Shown here: positions 45,346 through 56,230 of the stretch, one piece after another
Numbering within the stretch: position 1 is the stretch's first letter
Layout of the letters: every line of letters starts with the position of its first letter
From: Asterias amurensis
Taxonomy: Eukaryota > Echinodermata > Asteroidea > Forcipulatida > Asteriidae
DNA length: 64,000 bases
Direction: 5' to 3'
NCBI RefSeq assembly: GCF_032118995.1
Contig: NC_092657.1
Coordinates: 11,175,891-11,239,890, forward strand
Notes under the pieces: generated by a model
What the model was told of the DNA's origin: nothing
Database searches by the model: none
The model's input: the letters and a program-made list of their open reading frames with translations, nothing else
Translations under genes and position numbers: made by a program

Positions 45346-45933
45346 TGGTTGAAATCAAAATATACTTGCAAGGGTTAAGGTTAAAAGTTTGAAATGGCAC
45401 TGTGTTTATCAAACTTGTTGCATCTATGATCCATGTCTCTTTATGAATACAGAATAAAGATATTTCAGATAAATTTATTTGAATACAAATTGTTTATGTT
45501 TTTGCATTTTATTGTTCTAGTGTGTTTTTTGTTACAAAATATCGAAATCTCAAATAAATAATACAATAAATATGCTGATTGTATAAACAATTGGCCATGT
45601 TCTTCAAATTAAACTTAATCATATTATGTCGTTGTGATGTGATGAAAACAAACTCTGCTCACATCACATTCAATGATTTGTTGACATAAGTAATGTGCAA
45701 AAGAAAATAATAAGTTGAAATATTGACATTATGTGTTAATTTAGGAATAAGAATCTACTTGTTGAAAACAGGAAATATTGCCATTTGTAAAACCTGTTTT
45801 GCATAAATCATGTGTACATGAAAGTTGAAATATATCCCTGATTTTACAAACAGTAACTCGGTAGTGTTACTCAATTTCCAGTACCATTCTGACACAACAC
45901 ATGTTGTCTGTGAAGGCTGGCTGGGTGGCAAAG

Positions 45934-46029
45934 TCATTTGTTGTGTACATCATGTTCCCCTGGTTTACATGTCATTCCTGTGATGTCGTGCCAACTCTTA
46001 TGGTGGTCCAGAACAAGGTGCCTCAAGAT
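45934..46029 (-). CDS. P2X7-like gene exon 3, up to premature TGA
   Basis: The acceptor 'gtttatatttgaaaag' leads into 31 codons and TGA. Family resemblance continues to about 45790 through two stops and a frameshift. Confidence 0.55.
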   Translation of the reverse strand: MLRHLVLDHHKSWHDITGMTCKPGEHDVHNK

Positions 46030-46170
46030 CTTTTCAAATATAAACACAAACATTTTTGAAACAATTAACAAAATAAATATTGGTTATTTGTACATGTATA
46101 TGGAATATAAAACCCATGCACTTGATGTTGATTCATTAAAAAGGCATTTTTGCAAATATTACCTACCTGC

Positions 46171-46302
46171 AGCCGATTTCACGAAACTTTACGCAACTGC
46201 GTGAGTCCACTTGCGCAATTTTAATGGCGCAAGTTGCTCCATTAACGTTGCACAAGTGGACTTACGCAGTTGCGTAAAGTTTTGTGAAATCGGCTGCTGG
46301 TC
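46171..46302. mobile_element. Near-perfect palindrome (MITE family F)
   Basis: 'gcagccgatttcacgaaact' is inverted as 'agttttgtgaaatcggctgc', with the tacgcaactgcgt/acgcagttgcgta arms and a short loop. It lies in the second intron of the P2X7-like gene. A copy split by SINEs is at 52895-53349. Confidence 0.8.
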
Positions 46303-46588
46303 AAAGACATGATGTTATTAAAATTTGGGATGTGGCTGTTCAGTGTAAAGTTTTTTGGTAATGCAACGTTGGCGAAGGAGGCTGTTTACAAGTAACTACA
46401 ATGAATGAAAGCTTAAATTTGTGTTTCCTTATTAAATGTTTGTTTACACATTTACTTTGTTTCCTTTTTTTTGGGGGGGGGGGCGGACAGATCAAAATAT
46501 GTAACAAAACTGGACTGCTTTGACAGTACATGTGTATATTGTTATACATGCACATGCCATTGACAGTATGAAATAATCAGTCTCTTAC

Positions 46589-46682
46589 TGCCAAGTTTGA
46601 GAAGCATTCATCCGGCCTTTGTTTGCAGCATGACCTCTCCTGTTGTGTTGGCATCTCCCTACAGTTGGTACAAACACACCAG
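46589..46682 (-). CDS. P2X7-like gene exon 2 (Cys cluster)
   Basis: 31 codons after acceptor 'aacccaaccaag' and before GTAAGA. WCxCxxCxxMPTxxERxCC is the diagnostic motif. Confidence 0.75.
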
Positions 46683-47213
46683 CTTGGTTGGGTTTGATGA
46701 GGTCTCCAAGATGTTTACGCCAAGTCCTGGCATCTGCTCACATAGTACCTTCAACAAGAAATTCATAACCATTGATATAACTTATTAGTTCTCGACAATT
46801 TTATTTTTTATTGTTTGAAAGGTCACACTTCTTTGAAAGAATTCGGGTTGACTTGGGTACGAGTTGACTTGGGTACAATATTTTGGGTAAACTGTTAAAA
46901 ATATACAAAAAACATTTATTAAATCTGTACTATTTTTAAAATGTACCAAGTCATTAGGACGCTGGACACTCGATTCAAATCCCGACCCCCATCTATGCAC
47001 CGAGTGAATAGATCTACAAAATTACATGTAAACTAGTCATAGTACATGTACATTTATGTACTCTCACAACTCAGTGCTGCGGCTGTCATGGCTGTGAATT
47101 TACGTGTCATGTCCACAATTATAACTAACAATAACATTGCATTGGGTATAAACAATCACGGTCCGTTCTCTCTCTCTCGTCGGCTAGTCCATGTCCCACT
47201 ACATTATTCTTAC

Positions 47214-47311
47214 CCTGATTGGCGAGGTGTCCGTTCCTTCTTTTTGGACGTGTCTTCAATCATCTCTTTGCGTAGAGCAATGAGCTGAATCTGTGTTTTT
47301 CGGCGATCCAT
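47214..47311 (-). CDS. P2X7-like gene exon 1 (start codon)
   Basis: 32 codons from an ATG in good context (gtcaaaATGG) to TCAGG|GTAAGA. It is very basic (KKKERTPRQ), like the N-terminal arms of other stand-alone ballast-domain proteins. The 200 bp upstream (47320-47530) are more GC-rich and lack MITEs, as expected for a promoter. Confidence 0.65.
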
Positions 47312-47654
47312 TTTGACAGCAAAATGGTGTGTTTACATTTCACACAACGTCGTATGGTAGAGAACGGTATGTTACCTCGTGTTCTTCTGGTAGGTTTACC
47401 AGGCCATTGGCTACGGCGCCAGCCTAACTGCTGTGCATCGCGCATAAACGGACGATCGTTTTGACGGCTTGAAAAACGTATATATTTCGCGGGCCATGTT
47501 TCGGGGTCAGAGGTCAGTGTTTGTTTTTTTTAATTATCATTCACTAATTACAACACATTAAATGTATTTTATTGCAAGAACAACTCTTAATAAGTATAAG
47601 GAACACTCTCAAACGTGAAATTTTGTGAAATCTGAAGGCAACGTGTTCCTTTAA

Positions 47655-47815
47655 AGGCAGTGGAAACTATTTACTCAAAATAATTATTAGCATAAAACCT
47701 TTCTTGGTGACAAGTAATGGGGAGAAGTTGATGGCATAAAACACTGTGAGAAACGGCTCCCTCTGAAGTGCCATAGTTTTCGAGAAAGAAGTAATTTTGT
47801 ATTGGCTAATTTCAA
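47655..47815. mobile_element. MITE family A, left half, joined to a family B end
   Basis: 'ggcaacgtgttcctttaaag' (family B terminus) runs straight into 'ggcagtggaaactatttact' (family A). Sequence ends at 'gagaaagaagtaatttt'. Confidence 0.65.
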
Positions 47816-48017
47816 ACGAAAGTAACTCAGCAACGCGAAACACCCCGAAGCTAAGACATATACCAAATTACTGGTGTTGGTGTGCTCTTTTCAGCCATGC
47901 ATATAGCTCAATCCTTGAAATTGTCAACATGGGACTCATTTTCACGTAGCGGGTGCTTGATTTGAATATTGTTTGATATTGAAGGTAAGTCAATCTAATA
48001 TTTCCATTTATTAATTT

Positions 48018-48360
48018 AAAGGCTTTGGGTACCTTTTCAAAATGTCCATAGCTTCGCATTAACCTTACAGGGTTAGAAGATAATGATAGTGGAAAGTTCC
48101 CTTCAAATGTTACTTACCGAGTTGCTGAACTTTTCGAATAGTGAGTAAAACAATGTCATGAAAATGAGTTTGTAAATTATTAAAATAATGTTCATCTCAT
48201 GAGACGAAAATTATTTCCATGACATTGTTTTACTAATGTCCCCAAAACTACAGCACCTAAGCACGTAATATTTTCTGGGAACTTTCTACTACCAATATCG
48301 TCAAACTGTGTACGTTTAGTGTAAATCTGTGGACATTGTTTTTTTTTGTCCTACTACACC
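48018..48360. mobile_element. MITE family C
   Basis: 'ttaaaggctttgggtacctt' to 'aaatctgtggacattg', with catctcatgagacg at the centre. Confidence 0.75.
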
Positions 48361-48728
48361 AAATACAACTATATCAGCACGTACACAGCGCAAATTAAAA
48401 GTTCAAAAGTTTAAGCATAAAACGAGGTCGCTATGACAGAGAAACTGTCTGGGCCAGACAGTTTCAATGTCAAAGGTTAGCTACACGAAAATGAGTCAGA
48501 TGTTGACAACACAGATGTTGTCTGAAAAACGAATTGTAAGTAAAGTGATGTTTTAAACTACCATTTCGCGCGAAAGGATACAAATTAGAGATAAGTATGA
48601 TCAAAAAATTGTTGTATTCAAAGCTTTACAGCCTAAAGGTAGGTGTTCTCGGTTAACCATGCAAATAAAGATCTTAAAAAAAAAACCTAAAAAAACACGT
48701 AGCAAGTCACCTATACTCTGGGGGAATT

Positions 48729-49560
48729 TAAAGGCAGTGGATACTATTGGTAATTGACAAAGACCAGTCTTCTCACTTGGTGTATCTTATCATCATTTTC
48801 AATATCTAAAAAGCAACATCGATATTCGCTGTACAAACCCATGGAAATATCCAAAGTCTAATATAGATTTACAAGGTAGACATTCACTGTACAAACCTAT
48901 AGCAATGTCCAATATCCAATATCGATGTACAATGTAGACAAAGACATGCACTTTGAAAATGCATGCTGCATTTTCATTAGGCCTACAATAGGTTAAGGCC
49001 CATTTCATGTGGATGAAAGAACCATTGAAAATGATTCATGCGTGACTTAATGTGCTCGATTACGATGTAGCTTTTAAAGGCACTATACACTAATGGTAAT
49101 TGTCAAAGACCAGTCTTCGTACTTGGTGTATCTCACATTTTTATGCATAAATAAAAACCTGTGAAAATTTGATCTCAATTGGTCGTCGAAGTTGCGAGAT
49201 ATTAATGTAAGAAAAAAACACCCTTGTCACACGCAGTTGTGTGCTGCCAGATGCTCTGAGTGGTATAGAGTGTCTTGCTTTAGGATACAAGTGTCACAAC
49301 TCCCGAACCCACATGTGTCCCTTGAATGGGTCAGAGCTTGAGCTAAGTGGCGGTCCTCCTTTAAAAGCGCTCGGCCACGACAACCCAAATAAAAGTGTTT
49401 CCAAAATGAAAATGTTTCGTCACATAATACAATCATTTTGTTGTTGTATCGAACCCTGATGTTACTAATAAAATCCACTCTTAGTAACAATAATAATAAT
49501 AAGACTTGTAATGCGCACGTATCCACCCTGCTGGGTGCTGAAGGCGCAATAAATGTATTG
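48729..49560. repeat. Mixed repeat fragments
   Basis: Family A left ends at 48729-48790 and 49076-49255 are followed by a decayed S1 SINE head on the minus strand (49300-49382, 'gcgctcggccacgac') and a minus-strand LINE 3' tail (49488-49560, (AAT)n plus 'taatgcgcacgtatccacc'). Confidence 0.5.
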
Positions 49561-50430
49561 AAATGAACTAGTAAATACTTCTGATGTCAAGCTGTCTGCC
49601 ATGGCTGAATGGCACTTAACAAAGGATTCAGTTTGTTTTACAACTACCATTTACGTCCAGCCGCCCGCAGACACACCTGCCACAAGAATAGAAAGATAGA
49701 GTCACCCACGAGTGATTTTGATTATGACACTGATCAGTTCCAAGAAAGGTTATAAACAGCCAGTGCTTCCAAAATGAACTAATGTGAACTACGATTTTTC
49801 ATTGAAATTGAAGATTTGTTACAAGTTCCTTTTTTTGGCTATATTAATGAAAATTTCCAACAAATCTCAGAACGTTTAAATAAAAGGAACAAAGATTTTA
49901 GATGAAATTGCGTGCACGATACTACTCTTTGGTTTTAAACAAAATTGAAATGTTGAAACACTATGATATATTCTATGTCGAAAAGTTACAACTTAAAAAA
50001 TTTGAAATTAGTGTTGAAACAAGTCAACTGGTTGTGCGTGCCGCCTGTATTGGACCATGTGGACCATAAACATGTATCGTTCACGAAACAGCCTTTAGCA
50101 GCAGCTATGCTTCTCCAACCTAAGTGACAGCTAAGAAATCAAGGGATGCTATTCTTGAAATAGAAGATAGACCGTCAGTATCTCACGATTCTCATAAACC
50201 AATTCTTCTCCGGCTGACAAAGGTGAATATCGATTTGGTTTCTAAATGTGTAAACTACACGCTGAACCTTCGAGTGTCAGTTCAGATTGATCGATACAGC
50301 TTTCCAACAAGATCAAATTATCACACCTAAATCGGGATTATTTTATTCTAATGGTGTGTTTAAATCCTTTTCAGATAATATTATCCAGTATCCAAGTCGG
50401 TTTGCAGAGGTCCGTGTGAGATAATTTGTC
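49560..50430. other. Intergenic, nothing recognised
   Basis: AT-rich sequence with no exon or repeat I can identify. Confidence 0.4.
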
Positions 50431-51185
50431 TATGCTGGGAAGCCAAACTGGGATAATATCATCCAAGCTGGACAGCCAACCTGATGGGGTAATATTATCC
50501 ATGGTTTGCATAAATCCATGTGAGATAATATTATCCGAGGTGAGCAGCCAACTGAGGACAATTTTATCCATGCTTGACAGCCAACCTGGAATAATATTAT
50601 CCATGCTGGACAGCCAGGCTGGGATAATTTTACCCATGCTTGACAGCCAACCTGGAATAATTTTATCCATGCTTGACAGCCAACCTGGAATAATATTATC
50701 CATGCTGGACAGCCAAGCTGGGATAATATTATCCATGCTGGACAGCCAAGCTGGGATTATCCATGCTGGACAGCCAACCTGGGATAATTTTATCCATGGT
50801 TTGCAGAAATCCCTGTGAGACTATCCGTGCTGGACAGCCAACTCGGAATAATAATTATTATCCATGCTGGACAGCCAACCTGGGATAATATTATCCATGC
50901 TGGCGGCCAACCTGGGATAATATCATCCATGCTGGCGGCCAACCTGGGATAATATTATCCATGCTGGCGGCCAACCATGGGATAATATTATCCATGCTGG
51001 ACAGCCAACCTGGGATAATATTATCCATGGTTTGCAGAAATCCCTGTGAGACTATCCGTGCTGGACAGCCAACTCGGAATAATAATTAATCCATGCTGGA
51101 CAGCCAACCTGGGATAATATTATCAATGCTGGACAGCCAACCTGGGATAATAGTGTCCCTGATATTCAGAAGTCCCTGTGAGATA
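50430..51185. repeat. 33-bp minisatellite
   Basis: About 20 units of 'ataatattatccatgctgga' + 'cagccaacctggg' with point variants and some truncated units; a variant with 'ggtttgcagaaatccctgtg' recurs about every few units, so a higher-order structure is present. ORFs of 121-130 codons on both strands follow from the 33-bp period. Confidence 0.92.
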
Positions 51186-51189
51186 ATAA

Positions 51190-52060
51190 TTAATCAAAAT
51201 TCGTCAACAAGTTTTATGGTACAGTAATTGTTTATTTGTAAAACTTATCACCACCTATTGATTAGCTTACAGCGACATTTTATTTAAGTTTTACGAACAC
51301 AATTTAAATGCACAAATTGATTACTTGACAACACACTTTTGTTAAAGGTTTTTGAAATTAATGTCATTTATTCATGTAGTCACTATTAGCAAGCCTGCTC
51401 GTTATGCTCTTACATTACACAAAATAAATAGCGAGACAAACTCAATTGATTTGACCATTAGTAACCATGTAAAAAGTAAAATAGTACAAAGTTATACTAC
51501 ACACATTAAACATAATATTTACAGGACTCTTTGAACAGGAAATGTGTTGTCCATGTATGCAGTCGAGAAGGGATCTAGTATCGCCTTAACAAAAGACGAA
51601 GTACACTCAAAGTGTCTAATTTTTTTTTTTTTTTTGTCTGGGCTGTGGGTATGACTGTGATAAACACAAAATACACACGGAAACTCGATAAACAAAATAA
51701 CCTGGTCAACCGAAGCACAACCACGGGTCGTGAAACGAATATAAATTTGTCACGATGCTTTTCACATGGAGTCAATGACAAGGTGAAAATAAATAGTATA
51801 AATAAAAATATTTTACAAGCCTCGTGGCCAAGTAATGTTGTTTTTCACAATTTGGGGGAGGAAACGGTAAAACGAAAGATTGTTGCTTTAAAATCATGTT
51901 TCGAGAGAATTTTTCAGACCATCATGACAACTTTGTGCTGTAAATTAAAAAAAAAAATAACCAAACATTAAACAGGTTCACAATTACAAATTGGTTCAAC
52001 TCTTGATCACAACACTGAAAATAATTTCATACCTAAAATTTTCGACCGACGCTTCGGTCT
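51190..52060. other. Intergenic, nothing recognised
   Basis: AT-rich. A 119-codon plus-strand ORF (51612-51971) has no recognisable domain, begins in a T-run and is probably chance. Confidence 0.4.
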
Positions 52061-52157
52061 GCATTTTCACAGGTTTGTTATGTTATGCATATGTTGAGAT
52101 GCACCAACTGTAAAGACTAATCTTTGACAACTACCAATAATGTCCACTGTCTTTATG
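52060..52157. mobile_element. MITE family A, right end
   Basis: 'tttcacaggtttgttatgtt' to 'aataatgtccactgtcttta'. It lies 79 bp downstream of the stop of the 52.2-kb ORF. Confidence 0.65.
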
Positions 52158-52235
52158 ACAATTAACGATAACATAACACAAACTGCGTTATTCCTGTTGA
52201 GTGCACCGTTTATGCTAGTGGGGAGTTTAACAAAG

Positions 52236-52508
52236 CTATGTGTACATTTCATTGAATTTAGTTTTCATAAATTTAACAGCGTCACCAGGAAGTCTGCTCC
52301 ATTTGGTAAGAGCAAAAGGCTCTCCAATTATATCAGACTTTTGAATTTCCGCTGCCCATTCGTGTGTTTTGCCGTTCTCGTGAATAGTTAGGGCATGCCA
52401 CGTGCTGGAATAAGTACCTGTATACCAATGAATGTGCACTGTATCTTCCATACCCTCTCCCACTGGTGGCCATTCTTCGGAATACTGGTCAAGACAGGTA
52501 GCCACCAT
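52236..52508 (-). CDS. Hypothetical protein or exon, possible small beta-barrel
   Basis: I do not recognise the family. 90 codons from an ATG in good context (ggaaaaATGG) to TAG. The frame stays open upstream to 52550 (LLKEVGKMVATCLD), so it may be an internal or terminal exon with the real start elsewhere; the acceptor there ('ttactaaaag') is weak. The protein has evenly spaced aromatic and beta-prone stretches (VHIHWYTGTYSSTWHALTI, HEWAAEIQKSDIIG, FALTKWSRLPGDAV) reminiscent of SH3/chromo-barrel-type domains seen next to transposase or integrase genes. That is inference. Codon use is coding-like, unlike the repeat ORFs nearby. Confidence 0.5.
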   Translation of the reverse strand: MVATCLDQYSEEWPPVGEGMEDTVHIHWYTGTYSSTWHALTIHENGKTHEWAAEIQKSDIIGEPFALTKWSRLPGDAVKFMKTKFNEMYT

Positions 52509-52699
52509 TTTTCCTACTTCTTTTAGTAATTTATAATAATAATTGGGGGGCTAATCATCCTTACTCGCAGCTAAGAGCTGAATTGCGAAGGACGCGGCTA
52601 CAACGTGTTTGAGAAGCAGGGCGCATTCAGCTGCCACATCAACCCATTATGACCACGGAGCACAGCAAAGATCGAAAGTGTTTGATTTTTTTTCCCCGA

Positions 52700-52850
52700 G
52701 GGAGGAAACCGGATAGTCTGGAAAACCCTCGTGGCACAACAGAGAACCAACGCACAACTCAACTCACATATGGCCCCGACCGGGAATCGAACCGGGGTCA
52801 CCTTGGTTATAGGCGAGCGCCTTAGGCACAAGCAGAGTTGCGGTACCACA
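52700..52850 (-). mobile_element. tRNA-derived SINE S4, minus strand
   Basis: The minus strand has 'gcctaaggcgctcgcctata' and B-box 'ggttcgattcccggtcgggg'. A plus-strand copy of the head lies at 53473-53545 ('aaagcgctcgcctctcacca'). Confidence 0.6.
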
Positions 52851-52894
52851 TGTTCCGTAAAAAGATATCTAATCGCGCTCGTTAATCGGTCGGC

Positions 52895-53349
52895 CCTGCA
52901 GCAGCCGATTCACGAAACTTTACGCGTTTACGTAAGTCCACTTGAACAACGTTTGTGGCATAAGTTGCGCCATAAACGTTGCGCAATTAGACTTACGCAT
53001 ATTAAGTTTGGTTTTTACCCAGACACCGATGTGTGTTAGCACTGTATACTCAGTACTTCCCGAGTCCTGTGAAAAAATATCACAGGCATGTTAAAAACTC
53101 GGGTGGGATTCGAACCCACGACTCTTGCAATTCTAGAGCAGTGTCTTACCAACTTGCAAGGGTCGTGGGTTCCCGAGTAACATGGCTGTGATATTTTTTT
53201 CACAGGTTTCGGGAAGTACTGAGTATACAGTGCTAACACACATCGGTGTATGGGTAAAAACCGAAATTAATATTCTTTATCCCCGATGCAAATTTAACAT
53301 CTATTATGGACTTACGCAGTTGCGTAAAGTTTCGTTAAATCGGCTGCAG
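52895..53349. mobile_element. MITE family F split by a head-to-head SINE S2 pair
   Basis: Left F arm 52899-53000 ('gcagccgattcacgaaactt' to 'agacttacgca'), right arm 53308-53349 ('ggacttacgcagttgcgtaa' to 'aatcggctgc'). Between them 53004-53158 is an S2 copy on the minus strand and 53159-53305 one on the plus strand, themselves an inverted pair ('accgatgtgtgttagcact' / 'agtgctaacacacatcggt'). Confidence 0.75.
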
Positions 53350-53699
53350 GAGGCCTCCTATCCTTTCCCACCGGTCAGACAGGGGCATTGTCAGGTTTGC
53401 CTTTAACTTGTTATTCTGCGGTTTGACGGGTCGTTCGAACTCTTTCTCTTCCTTCCTCACTGGTGGCATGGTTGGCTTGTGCTTAAAGCGCTCGCCTCTC
53501 ACCAAGGTGACCCCGGCTCGATTCCCGGTCGGGGCCATATTTTTTCACAGCTTTGTTATTTTATGCATTATGTTGAGATACACCAAGTGTGAAGACTAGT
53601 GTTTGACAATTGCCAATAGTGTGTAGTGTCTTTAATGGGGATGATTCAAATATTAAGTTGATCAGGATATTTAGGAGTTATTTGATGAATTTACGGAGA

Positions 53700-54235
53700 T
53701 AGTTTAGAATTATGAGTTCGAAAATGGCCATTGGTCTGATCTCACTCGGCCCAGCGCCCAGACTACCCAGGACCGCTGGGATGGGCTAATCCGCTCTCAC
53801 AGATTCTTGTTCAGGAAGTACGTCATGCGCACACAGTGCATAGAAATAATATGGTGGAGTTTGAGTGTGATGCATGATGGGACTGCGCATTATTAAACTT
53901 ATGACAGTGCATAATACGTTTGCCCATCCCAGCGCCTTTGGTTAAGGCAAGGCGCTGGGGACGAGCAATAGTATGATCATGAAAACAATTTACATTCTGA
54001 TGCACTAGAGGGCGCTATTACAAAACTGTCCCGAGGTAGGTGCTTTCGTCCAGTACTGTTGAAGCGTTGGGACTCAGATAAAACTTCAAATAAGCTTGGT
54101 TTTAACCCGGTTTGTTAAGATTCCCCTCTTTTGAAATCGTCAAACACATGAATAAACAACAATTTAGTAGTACCTATGATAACATTATTGAACAAGACTT
54201 ACTGACTTACCGATGTAGCAACCAATAGTTTTTAA
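53700..54235. other. Intergenic with a short inverted repeat
   Basis: 'cccagcgcc' motifs are inverted between about 53750 and 53950 (for example 'gctgggatgggc' and 'gcccatcccagc'). No gene recognised. Confidence 0.35.
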
Positions 54236-54612
54236 ATTCAGTGGACACCATTAGTAATTACTCAAAATAACTGTTAGCATAAAAACTTACTTGGTAATGA
54301 GCAATGTAGAGCTGTTGATTAGTATAAAACATAGTGAGAAACGGGTCCCTCTGAAGATTTTTGAGAAAGAAGTAATTTTCCACGAATTTGATTTCGAGAC
54401 CGCAGAGTTAGATTTTGAGGTTCCGACATCAAGCATCTGAAAACACACAACTTTGTGTTACAATGCTTTTCCTTCTTCCATTATTATATCGCAAATTCGA
54501 CGACCAATTGAGTTCAAATTTTCATGGGTTTGTTATTTTGTACATGTGTTGAGAAACACCAAGTGAGACGACTGCTCTTTGGCAATTGCCAAAGGCGTCC
54601 AGTGTCTTTAAA
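54235..54612. mobile_element. MITE family A, full but diverged
   Basis: 'ttcagtggacaccattagta' to 'ccaaaggcgtccagtgtctt'. The inner hairpin is visible as 'cgagaccgcag'. Confidence 0.7.
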
Positions 54613-55322
54613 TGAAATAACTTATGCACTCATACACTCTCACTGATTTTTACAAAAACGCATTAGGTGAGGAAAATAAGAACAACACAAACCCGTTCCC
54701 TTTTCTTTGCGCCATCTCGGTACAGTTCGTTGAATTTTTGTAGTTTCTCAGTGTTTAGATGTTAATTCAGAAACATATCCAAAGCAATTGCTAAGATTAT
54801 GAGTAAATCGTCCATTTTGCGTTTGAAAATAATTTTCATCATCAAATTTGGCTTAAAGAGGAAACGAAAAACAATATTATTTCTGTCTTACACATTTTCA
54901 ACCCAGCCAATAGGCCAATTTACAATAATGGGTATACCAAAAAATACACTAGGTCAAATTACCCTAAAGGTTTGGGGCCTAATTTTGTGTAGTACAGTCA
55001 GATCGCAAAGAATGCTGAAAATAATCAAAATAATATCGGTAAAAGAGCATACATGTGTCCAAACGGCGACTTTGGCTACAGCTAGGGCCGATCTTTGTCA
55101 CTGCAGTTTAATATCAAGAAGACAAAGTACATGGCATACAATACGGATGAGGAGGGTACATGCCTCAAATAGAGGACCAGATTTAAACTTTTGAGTCAAA
55201 CAAGTTGCAAAAGTTTGTTTTATTGTAGATTCTTGTTTATTGGGTGGTCATTGATGACATATCCAAAATGGGACAAGAGTTTCAACCCAGAAGTGACCTA
55301 ATTTGCATAATTAAATTAGGTC

Positions 55323-55385
55323 TATATAGAAGAGTTTGCGGTAACACCATGTAATAACAATCTCTAAATGAGTGGGGTGGTTCTG
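55323..55385 (-). mobile_element. 63-bp Penelope-like terminal fragment with perfect 9-bp target duplication
   Basis: It matches the outer 60 or so bp of both Penelope copies at 27652 and 29652 (tatagaagagtttgcggtaa...). AATTAGGTC is present on both sides (55314-55322 and 55386-55394). The other TIR of the fold-back element lacks the insert and shows the empty site. Confidence 0.88.
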
Positions 55386-55386
55386 A

Positions 55387-56230
55387 ATTAGGTCGTTATT
55401 ATCAAACTTTAAGGTCAATTATCTCTAAAACTATCAGTTTTTAGGATAAAAGTTGTGTGAGAGGTGAACTGAAACCTGATCTTGAGAATCTAAAAAACAT
55501 ATTTCTGTACTCAAATGACCCTTTCCCAAACAACTAGGTCAAAGGTCAAGGGGTCAAACATATGTTAAATTGGTTTTCTCCACTCAAATGCATCATTACA
55601 TGGCTTCCAATTAAAGTGAAATTAATAATGAATTAATTATTATTTGGGATGAATGATTTCAGCCTGTTCCAAATGACCTTTATTGATGACATTCAATAAA
55701 AATCAAAGAAATTAATAATCAAAATTCATCCGATGGAATCCTGGTGCAAATGCCTTCTTTTAGTCATTTTCCAAGCGAATAGGTGCAAATTGAACCCATT
55801 TATTATCAATAATCCTCTGGGACTGGATTGTTGTACATTTTCTATGGTAGCCATGGTAGCAAGCAAAGATTCACACTGCCCTCAACCCTCCCGATCACTG
55901 CAAAAGGGTTTGCACATTATTTTGGTTTCACGATGCTGATGTATGTGTTGATTATCTGTCGGTATGTTTGTCCCTGTGTCAATGGCAAACTATGAAGAAC
56001 AGACGTTTGACACACTATTTGATGCGATGCCTGATGACGTCTTAAAGACAGTGATTCTAGGTACTCGAGAATGACTGTCTTTGCCGTATTTGATTTAGCT
56101 TGTTGCGTTGTTGTAGCTACTCAGCTTCTCTGAGCATGTTCAGGCATCGTCAGCAGCCACAGCGTCCGCTGTGCCTCATCCATCTCCCGTCTTTGTGTGA
56201 TTCTACGTTGCTCTCGATAATTAGATCAGT
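55387..56230. other. Interior of the fold-back element, left of the minisatellite
   Basis: TIR sequence to about 55710, then unique sequence with no recognised ORF. A 68-codon plus ORF at 55733 is not supported by any motif. Confidence 0.4.

Larger units (their letters stand above)
45790..47311 (-). pseudogene. P2X7-ballast-domain-like gene, three exons, third exon decayed
   Basis: Exon 1 (47311-47214) begins MDRRKTQIQLIALRKEMIED and ends in donor GTAAGA at phase 2. Exon 2 (46682-46589) completes the Gly codon and reads WCVCTNCREMPTQQERSCCK, the zinc-binding Cys cluster of the cytoplasmic 'ballast' domain of P2X7 receptors, which is common in stand-alone invertebrate proteins. Exon 3 (from 46029) continues in phase 0 as ILRHLVLDHHKSWHDI and reaches TGA at 45936-45934. 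Past that stop the same frame still resembles the family (ASLHRQHVLCQNGTGN), followed by another TGA and a frameshift into KIRDIF, so the C-terminal half looks dead. Read literally the product is 95 residues. No channel part is present. The domain is often multicopy in invertebrates; its function is unknown. Confidence 0.65.

Noticed and set aside
50371..50818. Repetitive protein of 121-130 codons or a CRISPR-like array
   Set aside because: Units are contiguous with no unique spacers, so it is a minisatellite, not CRISPR; the ORFs follow from the 33-bp period.
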